From positions 20,191,001-20,255,000 of the forward strand of contig NC_135066.1 of the NCBI RefSeq assembly GCF_051401765.1: a stretch of DNA of 64,000 bases, written 5' to 3'. A model generated the notes under the pieces. It did not search any database. It was given only the letters and a program-made list of their open reading frames with translations, and was not told where the DNA came from. This document shows positions 45,736 through 56,480 of the stretch, piece after piece; position 1 is the first letter of the stretch; every line of letters starts with the position of its first letter. The DNA comes from Calliopsis andreniformis (Eukaryota; Arthropoda; Insecta; Hymenoptera; Andrenidae). Both the position numbers and the translations under genes were made by a program.

Positions 45736-47227
45736 GCCATTATTATTGTAAAGTGAAGTGCAATGAACTCTTTCAACTCCCCTACCAATATGTATACTAT
45801 ATAGTTTATAGTTTGTACATACAATGACAATTAAAATACCGTTCATTGAATGACGTATAACACCTTTGATGTTTTAAACAATATCTGTGCCAGATTTACA
45901 AGTTATTGGTTTAAAAAAAAAAGGAAACATACGATTACAGAATTGTTGAAGCTGTTGTCTACGTTATTGTATTGTAATCTTCTTCTTCTTCTTCTCACTT
46001 GCTGTTGCCCTAGTTGTCCTGCTTGTGCCTTCATTCTACTGTTTTTCATTTCAGTTTCAGGCAAGCCCAAGAGTACAGTTAAATATGTGTTAGTATAATA
46101 CTTATATTATGAAATACACTATATTCGATTGGTATTTTCAACTTTAAGATAATTACGAGATGTTCTAATCATAATTTAAACGCTTCCTAAACCAGAATTA
46201 ATATCATTTCTGGCAGTACTTGCTAAGGCAAAACAGAATATCAAGATTTGAACCATGTTATTTAGCAATGCGATGCTCAGATTACGAGGTTGAACGCAAA
46301 ATTTTACTAACAATATTTCTGAGACGCAAGCTTCTGTTGTTTCTTATACAATCTTGATTAACAGGGGTCTAAAACTTACTTATAATTTTCCTAAGTAACG
46401 TTCGATAACAATTTAATTCTAGCTACAAAATAATAATTAATAATTGTAAATTCTATTATGTAGACTAACTAATTATAAGTTAGAAACTATATATCAACCA
46501 AATTACATAAACCACATTTGATTTAAATATATGAATAAATAATTTGCAGTATTGTCTTGATAAAAATTGAACGGTACAAGTATATTTCCTTGCAATGATT
46601 TTTTCACTTCACGTGATCCTTACTTTTCAGAATCTGAAATCGCTTTCTTAATGTGCAAATTGCTTCAGAAACGAGTTTCTTATATTCTCTAAGCACCTAA
46701 TTAATTTCAAATTTCAAGCTCATATCAAAGCAATTCTATAGGTATGTCTTTGAAGCGTTCCAATACCGTCTAAATGCTGCAATTACGTTACAAATCAATT
46801 AGAATATTGCCTATCAGGTCAATAAAGGTTATTCATAGAGTGCTTCATCAAACGTAACTCTCAGGAAGAAATTCTACTTAGGCGTGAGGCATAGACTGTC
46901 AGAAGGAGGGCATTTATAAAAGCATTCAGTATAATGCACCAACTCGAATCTGGATGCGAATATTGAGTACATAATTTAGCATTTTATGAACGTACTTTCA
47001 TGTCACAACACGGTCACACCAGCTTCAATTAAAGTACCTATAGGCACAGCAATATTGTTAGTTTAGTGATAAGTGTCTTGTTATTTGATAATTATTCGCG
47101 ATTAATTTGCAGTCGCGGCAGAAATACAATTGAAATTCAATAATTTGATTGCATACAGTTCCATACTCACTCTGAAATGTGCATACGATATCTTGTTGCT
47201 GACTTTTGTATTCCGCCACTGAGAAAT
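45736..47227. other. Non-coding stretch, no gene seen
   Basis: AT-rich with a (CTT)5 microsatellite near 45978-45995. An 82-codon frame (45850-46098) reads through it and yields a low-complexity Leu/Cys run. Confidence 0.5.
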
Positions 47228-47690
47228 ACGTTTTCTTCCGTTTGACGAAGCAATCGTTGTTTGTTGTTGCCAGATGTGAGAACCCGAGATTCATTTAGAC
47301 AATTTGTCTATTGAGTCGTCGTTTCGAAAGTTCCACATCTGGAAATTCATAAAACAATTTCGTGCTTTCGTCGAGCGGCGTGTTCCTCCCGAGCAGTAAA
47401 CATCGAAGGCTGTATTGCCCCGCAGTCGGTACCGTTACGCCACCTCATCCTCCGTTCGGATTATCAGAGGGTTGACGCCGACTTGTGGGACAATGCAGCC
47501 ATAAAACATCTGGAAAACACTCGCGTGGGCCCGTTCGAGCCGCGCTATTCCGGGGTTCGATTTTTCTCCCCAATTTTCGTGACATTCGACCTGAGGGAGA
47601 GATTCCTCCACCACCATCGCGGGATGATCGGGGACTTTCCACCACCATCACCGCAGAGTGGCCCTCCGCTTCGATCGATAGACAAATCGA
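47228..47690 (+). repeat. Dispersed GC-richer repeat R5, copy 2
   Basis: Second copy of the block at 31990-32440. It is more GC-rich than copy 1, particularly at 47390-47690. Several overlapping frames on both strands (47435-47810) come from this composition, and none is conserved in copy 1. Confidence 0.65.
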
Positions 47691-48395
47691 TCGCGAACTT
47701 TCGTCAACGCCCAAGAAATGTTGACACCCCCGAACGCGCGAATCGAGGGAAGATGAACTGAGGAGGAAGCAGACTCCGGAAACGAGAGGCAGAGGTAATG
47801 AGAGAGTCATCGTCCGGACATCTCAGGACAAAGAATCCCAACCGATCTTTCGTTTTGTAAACAGCCGCTTAAAATTCATTTGGCAAGCGACAACCGAAAA
47901 TCGCGACAGACGAGCATTCGCGATACGAACACTTTTAAAGGTATTTATTCACTATATTTAATCCTGTGTTGTTATTAATGAACAAATTAAATTTCTATTT
48001 GCGAATATTAAATGGATTATGCGGAAATATTGCAACAAATATGCAATATTGATTTTCAATACTGAACTAGGGAAATGTAATATTAGTAATTGAAGCAAAT
48101 TTAATTGTAAATCTCGAGGAAATTACAATTATGGAAGCTTTGAGAAGTATCTTTAGAAATAATTCTTAGTTGATTGCATTGATATAAGTTATTCAAATGC
48201 ATAAGTAAATGAAGGTAACTTAATGCTGCAAGGCAACAGTTGCATATGTTTGAAAACAATAATTGCTGTTTATAATTGAATATAAATTTGAAACCAACAG
48301 AGTAGAATAACAATTAGATATATTGGAAGACAAATAAGGTTTGACTGTCTTCAACAACGTATGTTCATGCATAAACGAAGAAGTGTAAAAAGGTA
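47691..48395. other. Non-coding stretch, no gene seen
   Basis: GC falls sharply after about 47930. No conserved frame or RNA gene seen. Confidence 0.5.
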
Positions 48396-48520
48396 CAAAC
48401 AAAGAATTAACGAATTGAATAAAAAAAGTGAAAAAACGGAGAAATGGAGAACTGAAGGAGTGAAGAAATCAGAAAATAAAAACATGAAGATGTGAAGAAA
48501 TATGCAAATGAATTTCTGGT
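48396..48520 (+). repeat. Purine-rich degenerate repeat
   Basis: Recurring GTGAAAAA, GGAGAA, GTGAAGAAAT and GATGTGAAGAAAT words make the plus strand almost wholly purine with loose periodicity. Confidence 0.5.
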
Positions 48521-48629
48521 GTTATGTTTATAAACTTTCTTCGTTAATTGGCCTATGAACGAGACATAATAATAACAGTAACAATAAAAGGAAGACTATT
48601 AAATATACATGTTTGTATGTTTGTATATA

Positions 48630-48765
48630 CAGGGTGTCCAAAACCAAGTGCAAGAACCAGAAATGGGAGATTCCTGGGGTGATTCTAATCAACATTTTCC
48701 TTTGAAAAATAAGTGAACAAAATTTTGAGTTCCTATTCAAACTTACACTATCTTCTTCAATTGGT
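48630..48765 (+). mobile_element. Tc1/mariner-type terminal fragment
   Basis: A TA-flanked CAGGGTGTCCAAAACCAAGT begins here, followed by AGAAATGGGAGATTCCTGGG and TTTTCCTTTGAAAAATAAGTG. That order is typical of hymenopteran Tc1/mariner ends (known from general familiarity with the family). No coding or second end remains. Confidence 0.55.
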
Positions 48766-49529
48766 ATACTGATAGACTTTTACCATAATCACTAGATACA
48801 GAACTCATTGCTTGTTGATAACTTAGCACTATCATTAATAATTTTGTAAACATTTGTAGAAATTCTTTAGTGCATTCTGTATTTTACAATTCCCAAAGCT
48901 AATTCCTAGGTATATTTTAAACAATATATTTTTGAAGTCAATTTTTTAACAGTTTTAATTTTAGTAAACTATGTTGAAACAATCTGTGGAACGTTGGTGT
49001 AAAATATTTACAACGTCGGTCGCTTTCGTCGATTAACAAGTATTCGATTTTCAGGGCATAATGGTTATAATATAATTGGTTTATTTTCTGCAATATCTGC
49101 AAAAATATTTCTCTTAAGCGATCCCTTTTGAAAAATATTTAATGAATATTGTATTTTCTTTTCAATAAGCATTACTATTAAAAATTGAATGAACAATTAA
49201 GCGTTGAGAAGAAACTGTTTTACCATAAAGAAGTTATTCCAAGTTGAAACCTTGTCAGCTATTTAACACCTTGTTATTAACCTATCATAGCAGTTAATAA
49301 TTTGACGAGATAATATGTGAAATTATTGTTAAGAATACGCATAGTATAAGTAATTATTACGATCGTTATGTTATCAAGCTCATTGATTTCTCTGTTTTGG
49401 TTGCGTGGGTATAGATAGTAGCAGAAGTCGAGAAATTCTTAATTCAATCTAGAGCCTCTGAAAAGAGTGAATCGTCTTTCCGATTCTCTGGAGGGACTCC
49501 TTTGCCCATGTAGAATTTTTGTACCCCTC

Positions 49530-49985
49530 AACCAGCATGGACCACTGATTCCTAGACAATTCTGGACTGCAGATTACTTTGAACTCTGAATAGCTTTGAT
49601 CCTTGCACAACTGTGTTTGTCAAAGTTGGAGGCAGTCAGACAGGACAGTGAAGGACACTTTCTCCTCTTACCCTTTTCTTCCCTTCACGTTACCATACGT
49701 GAACACACGTGCTACATATGTTGTTCGTAGTGCTCGTGTGATGTCAGGCGACGTGGTGGGAAAACAAATGCAAGAGGTCAAGGTGTCCTTCACCAGCTTG
49801 CCTAATTGCGTAGTCCTAGCTACCTAACCATTAGATTGGCCTGGTCCCTGAACAGCTTAGTATTCTTTGAAATGCTGTAGCCGTAGCTGGCTTTTGATTC
49901 CTGGTTTCTGGACAACCCGGATACTTCGATCGTTCTGGTCCTTAAATAATTTTCACTATTGGTCACCTTTGTCGAAATTCTTAGT
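49530..49985 (+). repeat. Degenerate ~42 bp array interrupted by a MITE
   Basis: Units resembling TGATTCCTrGACAAyTyGGA followed by TACTTTGAA appear before (49545-49630) and after (49830-49985) an inserted inverted-repeat element. Copies are strongly diverged in length and sequence. Confidence 0.4.
49649..49796. mobile_element. Small MITE, ~148 bp
   Basis: Ends GTGAAGGACACTTTCTCCTC and (reverse complement) GTGAAGGACACCTTGACCTC form TIRs of about 28 bp. The interior has nested CACGTTACC/TACGTGAAC and ACACGTGC words. A plus-strand frame across it (49603-49827) is incidental. Confidence 0.65.
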
Positions 49986-51622
49986 TCTAACAACAAGTCT
50001 ACTTTGTAAGTTCCCTTTTTTATAATCTTTTATTCATAAATTTAAGGAAACAGATATTTTATATATTTTATATTTCCCAAAATTTTGTACAAGCTGTACT
50101 AGTTGAAGGTAGTAATTCTAAAAGTAGTATTAATGGAGACTACATTCATCCTTCACATTGATCGATTTTAATGAGCTTCTCATGAACATTAAATATTTCT
50201 ACAAGACCACTAAAAAATTTGTAGAAACATTGCGACCTACCTTAAAGTTAGAAATTTAAATAAACATGACGAGTGACTGATCGCATAAATTTCATTTTTA
50301 TAAAATACATATAATTTTAATACTTCGTTATGTCACATCTACATACGTAGCCGGCTTACTTACGAAATTATAAATAGAAGTTTATAAGAAAAATTACTGC
50401 GAGATCAGAAGCACTATAAAGTAAAACAAAAGTTGAATCAAAACTACCTCCTCTGTATCCTGACAAAATGTTTAAAAAATATAGAAACATGGTAATAAGA
50501 GTACTAACAAAGTTACATGTATACTATTTAAATTGTATATATTCCAAAGTCACTTGTCGTTCACTTTTTTCATGAATTAAACACTATTAGGTACATACAT
50601 AAAATCTAATATAAACGAGATTCCATCAAATGAAATTCAACAGAACATAGAGAGAATGTAATAAGAACTTTGTAAGAAGTAACCTTTAAGGTTTCCCAGC
50701 GACCGTGAATCAATCTTCAACTTCAGCTTAATGCCGTATAGAGAGATAGCCAGTGACATGTGGGGCCAGCGGAAGTACTTATCCTTGTTTGCGGAAAAAG
50801 GTTTCCTCGGGTACATGACCCGAAATCGCAACGTAGCAAGTTGCAATAGGGTGTTGAGTGAGCGACGAGGACATGAGACTCCCCCCTTTTCTCCATTCTC
50901 GCCTTCCAACCCTCCCTCGTCCTTTCTCTTGCTATCCTTTCAAATATTTCTTCTCACCAGAACGTCGATTAACCGGACTTTGATTACTTTCGCTCTTTGC
51001 TATCAACACTATTAGTTAGTCGATATTTTACTGATAATAGTACAATAAGACTCATCGTGAAATTAGAACTTAAACCCTGATTTAATAGTCTAATGAAGTT
51101 GGGTAAATTTTGCACTTACTTAGTCTTGAATTTGGTGGTAAACCAATGAATCGAAGTTCTACAATACTTTGCTGTCAACAATTTCGTAAATTGTTTTCAT
51201 GTCTTGTACAATCATGTCTTGAATTCAAGAGTCATTATTTATACACAAATTCCAATAATACGACTGATCACAAGCAAGGAGCTTCTAACTTGCATCTATG
51301 ACTTGTGTTCTTTTCTTTATTCAAAGCCATAAATCAGCAGTACCAACCAAGGCTTGGAAATTGTTATAACATCGATTGCAGTTCTTGAAACAGTTACGAA
51401 GAACTTTTATTTTGAATAACTGTTATGAAGAACCGAAATTTAGGACTATATCTGATTCAGTTACAGTTCTACGTCAGTAGTGATATCGGTTCTGTAACCG
51501 TTATTTTTTCGGTTCTATATATACTCATACTACATATATTCTAGATATAGATTAATCTTGTACGTAAGTATATTTTTTAGAAAATTATTATAAAAAAAAC
51601 TATATATGTATATGCTCATATA
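49986..51622. other. Non-coding stretch, no gene seen
   Basis: Contains overlapping open frames on both strands at 50637-51015 in a GC-balanced patch with a pyrimidine-rich tract at 50880-50950. I recognise no domain in either frame. Confidence 0.45.
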
Positions 51623-52947
51623 CAGGGTGAGTCACCTAAGGGTTGCACATCAAATGCCTTTATTGTTTTTTAAAATATGTCAAATGTCTCAAGGAGTATG
51701 TTGAATTCAGTGCCAAAAGAATTTTTGTTTCTTTTGTCATTTTTTTTAGAGATACCAAGGTCAGCTCCATTTCTTTAAATGGAGCCACCCCTTTTTACAT
51801 ACCTGCAATGATAGTCCTTTTCATTAGGAATTCAGTGACTACATATAAGAAAGTATAAACGCAAGAATCCCGCGACTAATGAGGACACTCAAATAAATAT
51901 TTTAATAGCTATAGCTGTCAATCCACATGTGAGTACGAGCAAAATTGCTCGAGAAACAGGCATGAGTAAAAGCAGCGTAATACGAATTCCAGCCCGACAT
52001 AAATTTGATCTGTTTCACATATCGCTACATCAGGAATTAAGCGAATTAATTTTTGTCAATGAATATTGCAGCAAAATTATTCATTTTTTTCTAATGTCTT
52101 ATCTACGGACGAAGCGACATTTAGTAACAATGGCTCAATTAATCTACGGAATGCCCATTATTGGTCTGTTGATAATCCGCACTGACTTTCAGAAATTGAC
52201 TACCAAAAACAATGGAGCGTAAATGTGTGGTGTGGTATTTTGAGCGACAAAGTAATCGGACCACACTTCGTTACCGGAACAATGAGAGGACAAAAATATT
52301 CTCAATTTTTGCAAGAATATCTGCCAATTTTGTTCGAAGATGTCTCTTTACAAAACCGTCATGATATATGGTACCAATGTGACGTCTGTCCTACTGATTA
52401 TGCACGAGTAGCAAAAGAAACGTTGGATTCTAGGTTTCCAAACCGCTGGATTGGATAAGGTAGAACTGTTTCATGGCTATCACGTTCGCCTAATTTAAAT
52501 TCATTGGATTTCTTTTTGTGGGGTTTCCTAAAAGGGACCGTGTACATGAATGGTTCAACAACGGTTAAACATATGCATCAGTGTATCATCGCAGCATCTG
52601 TAAATATCACCTCGGATATACTTGTCACAGTTCAACATTCCTTCAGAGCCTGTTTACAGCAATGTATCGACGTAAACGGGCATCATTTCGAACATTTATG
52701 AAACACAGGTATACCGTTTTCGTACTTTGAATCTTATTCGTTTTCTCTGTCCGTAACCTTGAATGACTTTGAATAATAATAGTCTAAATTCTTAATGAAA
52801 GGGACTACCAATATAGACGTTTAAAAAGAAGTAGTTTCATTTAGAAAAATGAAGCTAACCTTGATATTTAAATAAATGACAAAAAAAAAACGAAAATTTG
52901 TTTGACATTGTACGAGCTCCATTGAACCATTCAACTTCGTTCTTAAG
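51623..52947 (+). mobile_element. Tc1/mariner-superfamily element, DD41D-like, copy 2 (3' truncated)
   Basis: It begins at TA-flanked CAGGGTGAGTCACCTAAGGG and is roughly 90% identical to the copy at 27343-28454 where both exist. It retains the 5' coding part missing in copy 1. The 3' end stops at about 52947 (TTCAACTTCGTTCTTAAG), so the last ~75 bp including the right TIR are lost. Dispersed repeat R4 sequence follows directly. Confidence 0.85.
51851..52701 (+). pseudogene. Broken DD41D-like transposase, copy 2
   Basis: The N-terminal helix-turn-helix region is readable (AVNPHVSTSKIARETGMSKS, then SVIRI and HKFDLFHISLHQEL). A short deletion and frameshift follow near 52030-52080. Then, across frames, come STDEATFSNNGS with the first catalytic Asp kept, NAHYWSVDNPH, WSVNVWCGILSDKVIGPHF, QKYSQFLQEYLPILFEDVSL, PTDYARVAKETLDS, FPNRWIG, SLDFFLWGFLKGTVYMNG and CIDVNGHHFEHL. 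Damage includes a stop at 52220-52222 and one at 52456-52458. The second-Asp region reads QCDVCP where QHDGAP/QHDGCP is usual, keeping the Asp. Two broken relatives 24 kb apart show that the family once transposed here; neither can make a full enzyme. Confidence 0.85.
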
Positions 52948-52969
52948 TATATGTATATGGGTGTATACA

Positions 52970-53410
52970 TATATAGGGTATTTGACTACAGGTGAAAATA
53001 AGGCGAAAATAAAGAATAATGATTTGGTGTTTAGGGCTTGGTCAATTATTTATAAGCAATTAAAACTTTGGTAAAATCCGCCTGTAATCAGACAAACTCT
53101 CTTATAATATCGAGCGCATTGGGTGCGGGGCAAATGAAAGCTGATCGAATCGCAGTGATGATCGTTGCCACTCAAACAACGAATGACTTACTTGATAGAG
53201 GAGAGACAGCAAAATTCGATGATACTTGTCTCGGCTAAATGATTCTGCGACACGCTTTGCAGAAAATCTGACGGTATTGTTAAATAACAATAAACCTGCC
53301 TATTTCCAGCAATCCATAAGGCAAATCGAAACGTTCCCTATGAGATTTTGGAATAGAAAGGATTAATGTGTTTATCCTTCCATTCATTTTCTATCTAATT
53401 CGCACGCGCT
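52970..53410 (+). repeat. Dispersed repeat R4, copy 3
   Basis: Begins near TAGGGTATTTGACTACAGGT, then GAAAATAAGGCGAAAATAAA. The distal block (CAATCCATAAGGCAAATCG, AGAAAGGATTAATGTGT) matches 26449-26500. The middle part differs from the 26 kb copy. Confidence 0.55.
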
Positions 53411-53715
53411 AGAAGTGTAGAAAAGAATTACAGGAAGTTTACGCAAATATTTCGGAAGAGTCACACACAACGACAACACGTTAATTTCATACTTGTGACA
53501 CTCATATTCTTAATCACTGTGCACAGAAACATAATTTCACTAATCATTAGTACTCACAGACTGTTTGTCGAATATTCGAATTTATAATTACAATAAATAA
53601 TTAGATAGTACGGTTTAGTTATTCACGTATTCCATACTTGACGCGAACTGCTTTCCTCGACATAAGCCTTCACACGTCGTGTCGTAGTCGCGACGTTTTT
53701 CTTTTCTCAAAAATG

Positions 53716-53894
53716 GCAATCTAGTCGCCTGACGTATCGTTTCGTGCTTTGAAAGAATCGGAATGGCTAGACACATATTTCGATAAGACAATGTTAAACT
53801 TTAAACAATGGTGTTACAATGTGCATATAGCTGTTATAAACAACACGTGTTCCGATTCTTTCAAGGACATAAAACGATGCGTCGGGCGTCTCGA
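53716..53894. repeat. Inverted repeat, ~46 bp arms (MITE-like)
   Basis: Left arm 53716-53763 and right arm 53848-53894 share CGCCyGACGyATCGTTT and CTTTGAAAGAATCGGAA / its complement, with an 84 bp AT-rich loop. A 97-codon plus-strand frame (53749-54042) begins inside the arm and has no recognisable domain. Confidence 0.65.
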
Positions 53895-54655
53895 TTTCGA
53901 TTTGATTCAATTATATTTCAACGTAATGTTACGACTTCAAATTACAATAACAAAATCTATCAGTGTGAAAAGTCTCAATGAAATCGGTGATCTGAAGACC
54001 TTGCATTCTCTTTGTGAGTCGAACCATCCTCTAATATCATAATGGGTCAAACTAAGAGTGTTCCCCTTACCCTATGTACCGTGAAAGCACCCGTGACTAT
54101 ATCTCCGTACGCTTGTACCCGATCATAAGTCAAATTCAATTTTCTCGAAAACGATTCATGATATCAAACAAATTTATTCTGTATTAATTTTATTTCTTTC
54201 GTGTAGGTTCACCCCTTTTCCGCTCATGCCACTTTTGGGATACTCTGTAAATGCAAATTCTAGAACTACATTTTACATTCTGTATCAAAATTAACACATT
54301 CGAGACTAGCATATCTTTGTAAGTATTAAAATGACTTAAATCTTGTTTTTTCGGCTGAGGAGGAGAACTATCCTTTGACCCAATGTGTGGATCATCGATC
54401 TCGAATGTGTTAAAAGTTACTAAATAGAAGCAGAATGAATGGTAGAAGAATAAGCTTCGCAATTAATTAATTTATGACATATATGTGAATGAACCAATAT
54501 ATGTAACACATTAGGAAACATGTTTCTTCATTTCTGTCATATATGTTATATCTAAATTTAAATGTCTGCATTCACACCGATTACATAGGTGTAAAAATTT
54601 ACGTATTTACTGTACAAAAACAACATTTAAGGAAAGACGGTAAACAGACGATATA
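53895..54655. other. Non-coding stretch left of the intact Tc1-like element
   Basis: AT-rich, no gene recognised. The flank immediately before the insertion reads AAACAGACGATA, and AAACAGACGA recurs 10 bp beyond the right end of the element, so the insertion split an existing repeat. Confidence 0.45.
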
Positions 54656-54880
54656 CAGTCGGTCACGAAAATATTCGGACACCACTATAGTTTTGACTAT
54701 TATATTCCGTACTTCAGAAATGTAAACAGTGAGAACAAAAAGAGGTTTCACGTATGTTACTATGCAGTGTGTAGTTTATAAAAACGTAAGAAATATTTGT
54801 TTACGGTACGCGATTACTTAACTAATAAAAGAAAAACGGAAAGTACGCTCATTTTCATGTCACGGAAATATTCGGACACT
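54656..54880 (+). repeat. Left terminal inverted repeat
   Basis: 225 bp, paired with 56086-56310. The outer direct repeat GTCACGAAAATATTCGGACA(C) lies at 54662-54682 and the inner GTCACGGAAATATTCGGACA(C) at 54859-54879. They differ at one position and start 197 bp apart. In related elements such repeats are transposase binding sites. Confidence 0.93.
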
Positions 54881-54919
54881 ATCAAAACTAAGTTTATATC
54901 ACGCTATATAAATCTTGTT

Positions 54920-54925
54920 TTTATT
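54920..54925 (-). promoter_or_regulatory. Poly(A) signal of the transposase gene
   Basis: AATAAA on the minus strand lies 3 bp past the transposase stop codon, before the left TIR. The position suits cleavage and polyadenylation just inside the element. It is a sequence match only. Confidence 0.5.
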
Positions 54926-54927
54926 AA

Positions 54928-55956
54928 TTAGTATTTTGTCGGATATCCCATATGTTTTATGACGTGCCGTAATCGCGTTGGCATGTTACAAATTATTTTT
55001 TTTAAATAATCATGCCCAATACGTAGCCATTCTTCTTGCAGACGTCTTTTTAGCTCTTCTTTTGTGTTTATGGTAGTTGACCGAATTCGGCGATCTAATT
55101 CATCCCATAAATTTTCAATGGGATTCAAGTCTGGCGATTGCGGTGGTGGATGGAGGATATTCTTGCAAGTGTATAATAAGAATTCTTGCACAATTCGCGA
55201 TTTGTGCTTTGGGTCATTATCTTGATAAAACTTTATTCCATTTTGAAGTCCCATATTATCAGCACTTTTCTTTAAATTATTCTGCAAAATCTGTAGATAT
55301 TTATTTTTATCAAGGATATCGTCGATGAAAATTAATTCGCCTACTCCATGGGCTGAAATACAGCCCCACACCATCACAGATCCACCACCGTGTTTCACAG
55401 TCGGCTGCAAATGTCTCGGATTCAGTTCTTCTTTCGACTTCCGCCATACCCTAATTCTTCCGTCGCTTCCATAAATATTATATTTGGACTCGTCTGCGAA
55501 AATTACGTCCTCCCACCACTCACTGTCCTTTGCAATGTAGTCCTTTGCAAATTTCAGTCTCTTCATCCTGTTTGCCGCGTTAATATACGGCTTCTTTCGA
55601 GCTATTCTTCCATTATAGCCCTCTGATCTTAACACTCTTCTTATGTTCTCCGGATGCACTGATATTCCACGGTGTTCATTTAACTCAGCTGCTAACTTTG
55701 GAGCACTTATCCGAGGATCACATTTGATTCTCCTAATTATGGAACGTATATCGCGAATATCTAGGATCGGTTTGCGTCCGCTTTGACGGATAGATTCAAT
55801 TCTATCTTCGTTCTTGTACCGTCGAACAATATCCCATACCGTGCTCTTACTAATATTTAATAAATCAGCAATTTTGCGAATCGATTTCCCTTTTTCATGA
55901 TGAAAAATTACTAATTGTCGCATATCAAACGATGTATTCTTATTTTTCCGACCCAT
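54928..55956 (-). CDS. Tc1-like transposase, DD34E, intact
   Basis: A cut-and-paste DNA transposase of 342 residues, the usual Tc1 family length. It would bind the direct repeats in the TIRs and cut at TA. An N-terminal helix-turn-helix (about residues 24-47, KSIRKIADLLNISKSTVWDI) is followed by a GRPR-like hinge (SGRKP, 59-63) and a second helix-turn-helix (about 66-112). The catalytic domain has D155 in VIFADES, a glycine-rich KHGGGSVMVWG loop (188-198), D246 in YQDNDPKH and E281 in SPDLNPIENLW, with exactly 34 residues between the last two. No stop or frameshift is present. The open frame extends 51 codons further upstream to 56109, but that part reads into the inner direct repeat of the right TIR. 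The MGRKNKN start at 55956 is therefore preferred. Transcription probably starts in or near the right TIR; no clear promoter was identified. Confidence 0.95.
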   Translation of the reverse strand: MGRKNKNTSFDMRQLVIFHHEKGKSIRKIADLLNISKSTVWDIVRRYKNEDRIESIRQSGRKPILDIRDIRSIIRRIKCDPRISAPKLAAELNEHRGISVHPENIRRVLRSEGYNGRIARKKPYINAANRMKRLKFAKDYIAKDSEWWEDVIFADESKYNIYGSDGRIRVWRKSKEELNPRHLQPTVKHGGGSVMVWGCISAHGVGELIFIDDILDKNKYLQILQNNLKKSADNMGLQNGIKFYQDNDPKHKSRIVQEFLLYTCKNILHPPPQSPDLNPIENLWDELDRRIRSTTINTKEELKRRLQEEWLRIGHDYLKKIICNMPTRLRHVIKHMGYPTKY

Positions 55957-56085
55957 TTTGCACAAAGTTTGAACAAGACTGACAAATATTCGATCTATAA
56001 CATACTTTGTACATAGTATGAATGATATGTTTACAAACATTGATTCAGTCAGTTCCTGGAACCTGGAAACTTGAGAAATATAGCA

Positions 56086-56310
56086 AGTGTCCGAATATTT
56101 CCGTGACATGAAAATGAGCGTACTTTACGTTTTTCTTTTATTAGTTAAGTAATCGCGTACCGTAAACAAATATTTCTTACGTTTTTATAAACAACACACT
56201 GCATAGTAACATACGAGAAACCTCTTTTTGTTCTCATTGTTTACATTTCTGAAGCACGGAATATAATAGCCAAAACTATAGTGGTGTCCGAATATTTTCG
56301 TGAGCGACTG
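56086..56310 (-). repeat. Right terminal inverted repeat
   Basis: 225 bp counterpart of 54656-54880, carrying the same inner and outer direct repeats in inverted orientation. It lies 130 bp upstream of the preferred transposase start and so also forms the likely promoter side. Confidence 0.93.
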
Positions 56311-56312
56311 TA

Positions 56313-56480
56313 GCTGTAGGAAACAGACGAATCTGACGTAAAATCAGATAGCTGCTAGATAGGTTAACTTTCATGGACGAACTCGAATTAATCGAAGATC
56401 CAGTAGGTTAGATGCAGTTTTCTTTGTAAGTAAGGGCATACGGTCAAATCTGACGTAGAATCAGAGAGCCACAGGAAATG
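56313..56480 (+). repeat. Degenerate direct repeat right of the Tc1-like element
   Basis: AATCTGACGTAAAATCAGA at 56330 recurs as AATCTGACGTAGAATCAGA at 56447, each followed by a kAGC-type block. The spacing is 117 bp. Related GGTTAG/GGTTAA and GACTCGAA words continue to about 56800. Confidence 0.55.

Larger units (their letters stand above)
54656..56310 (-). mobile_element. Complete Tc1-like element with 225 bp IR/DR termini
   Basis: The element is 1,655 bp, starting CAGTCGGTCACGAAAATATT and ending with the reverse complement of CAGTCGCTCACGAAAATATT, with TA on each side (54654-54655 and 56311-56312) as the target duplication. The two 225 bp TIRs differ at about 7 positions. Each TIR contains two copies of a ~21 bp direct repeat near its outer and inner ends, the IR/DR arrangement known from Sleeping Beauty-like Tc1 elements. 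The single gene inside is intact. This is the youngest and only complete transposon in the window. Confidence 0.95.

Noticed and set aside
45850..46098. Leu/Cys-rich 82-codon frame as a small membrane protein
   Set aside because: The hydrophobic run comes from a CTT microsatellite and neighbouring T-rich DNA.
55077..55626. Plus-strand open frames inside the Tc1-like element
   Set aside because: They are antisense shadows of the transposase gene.
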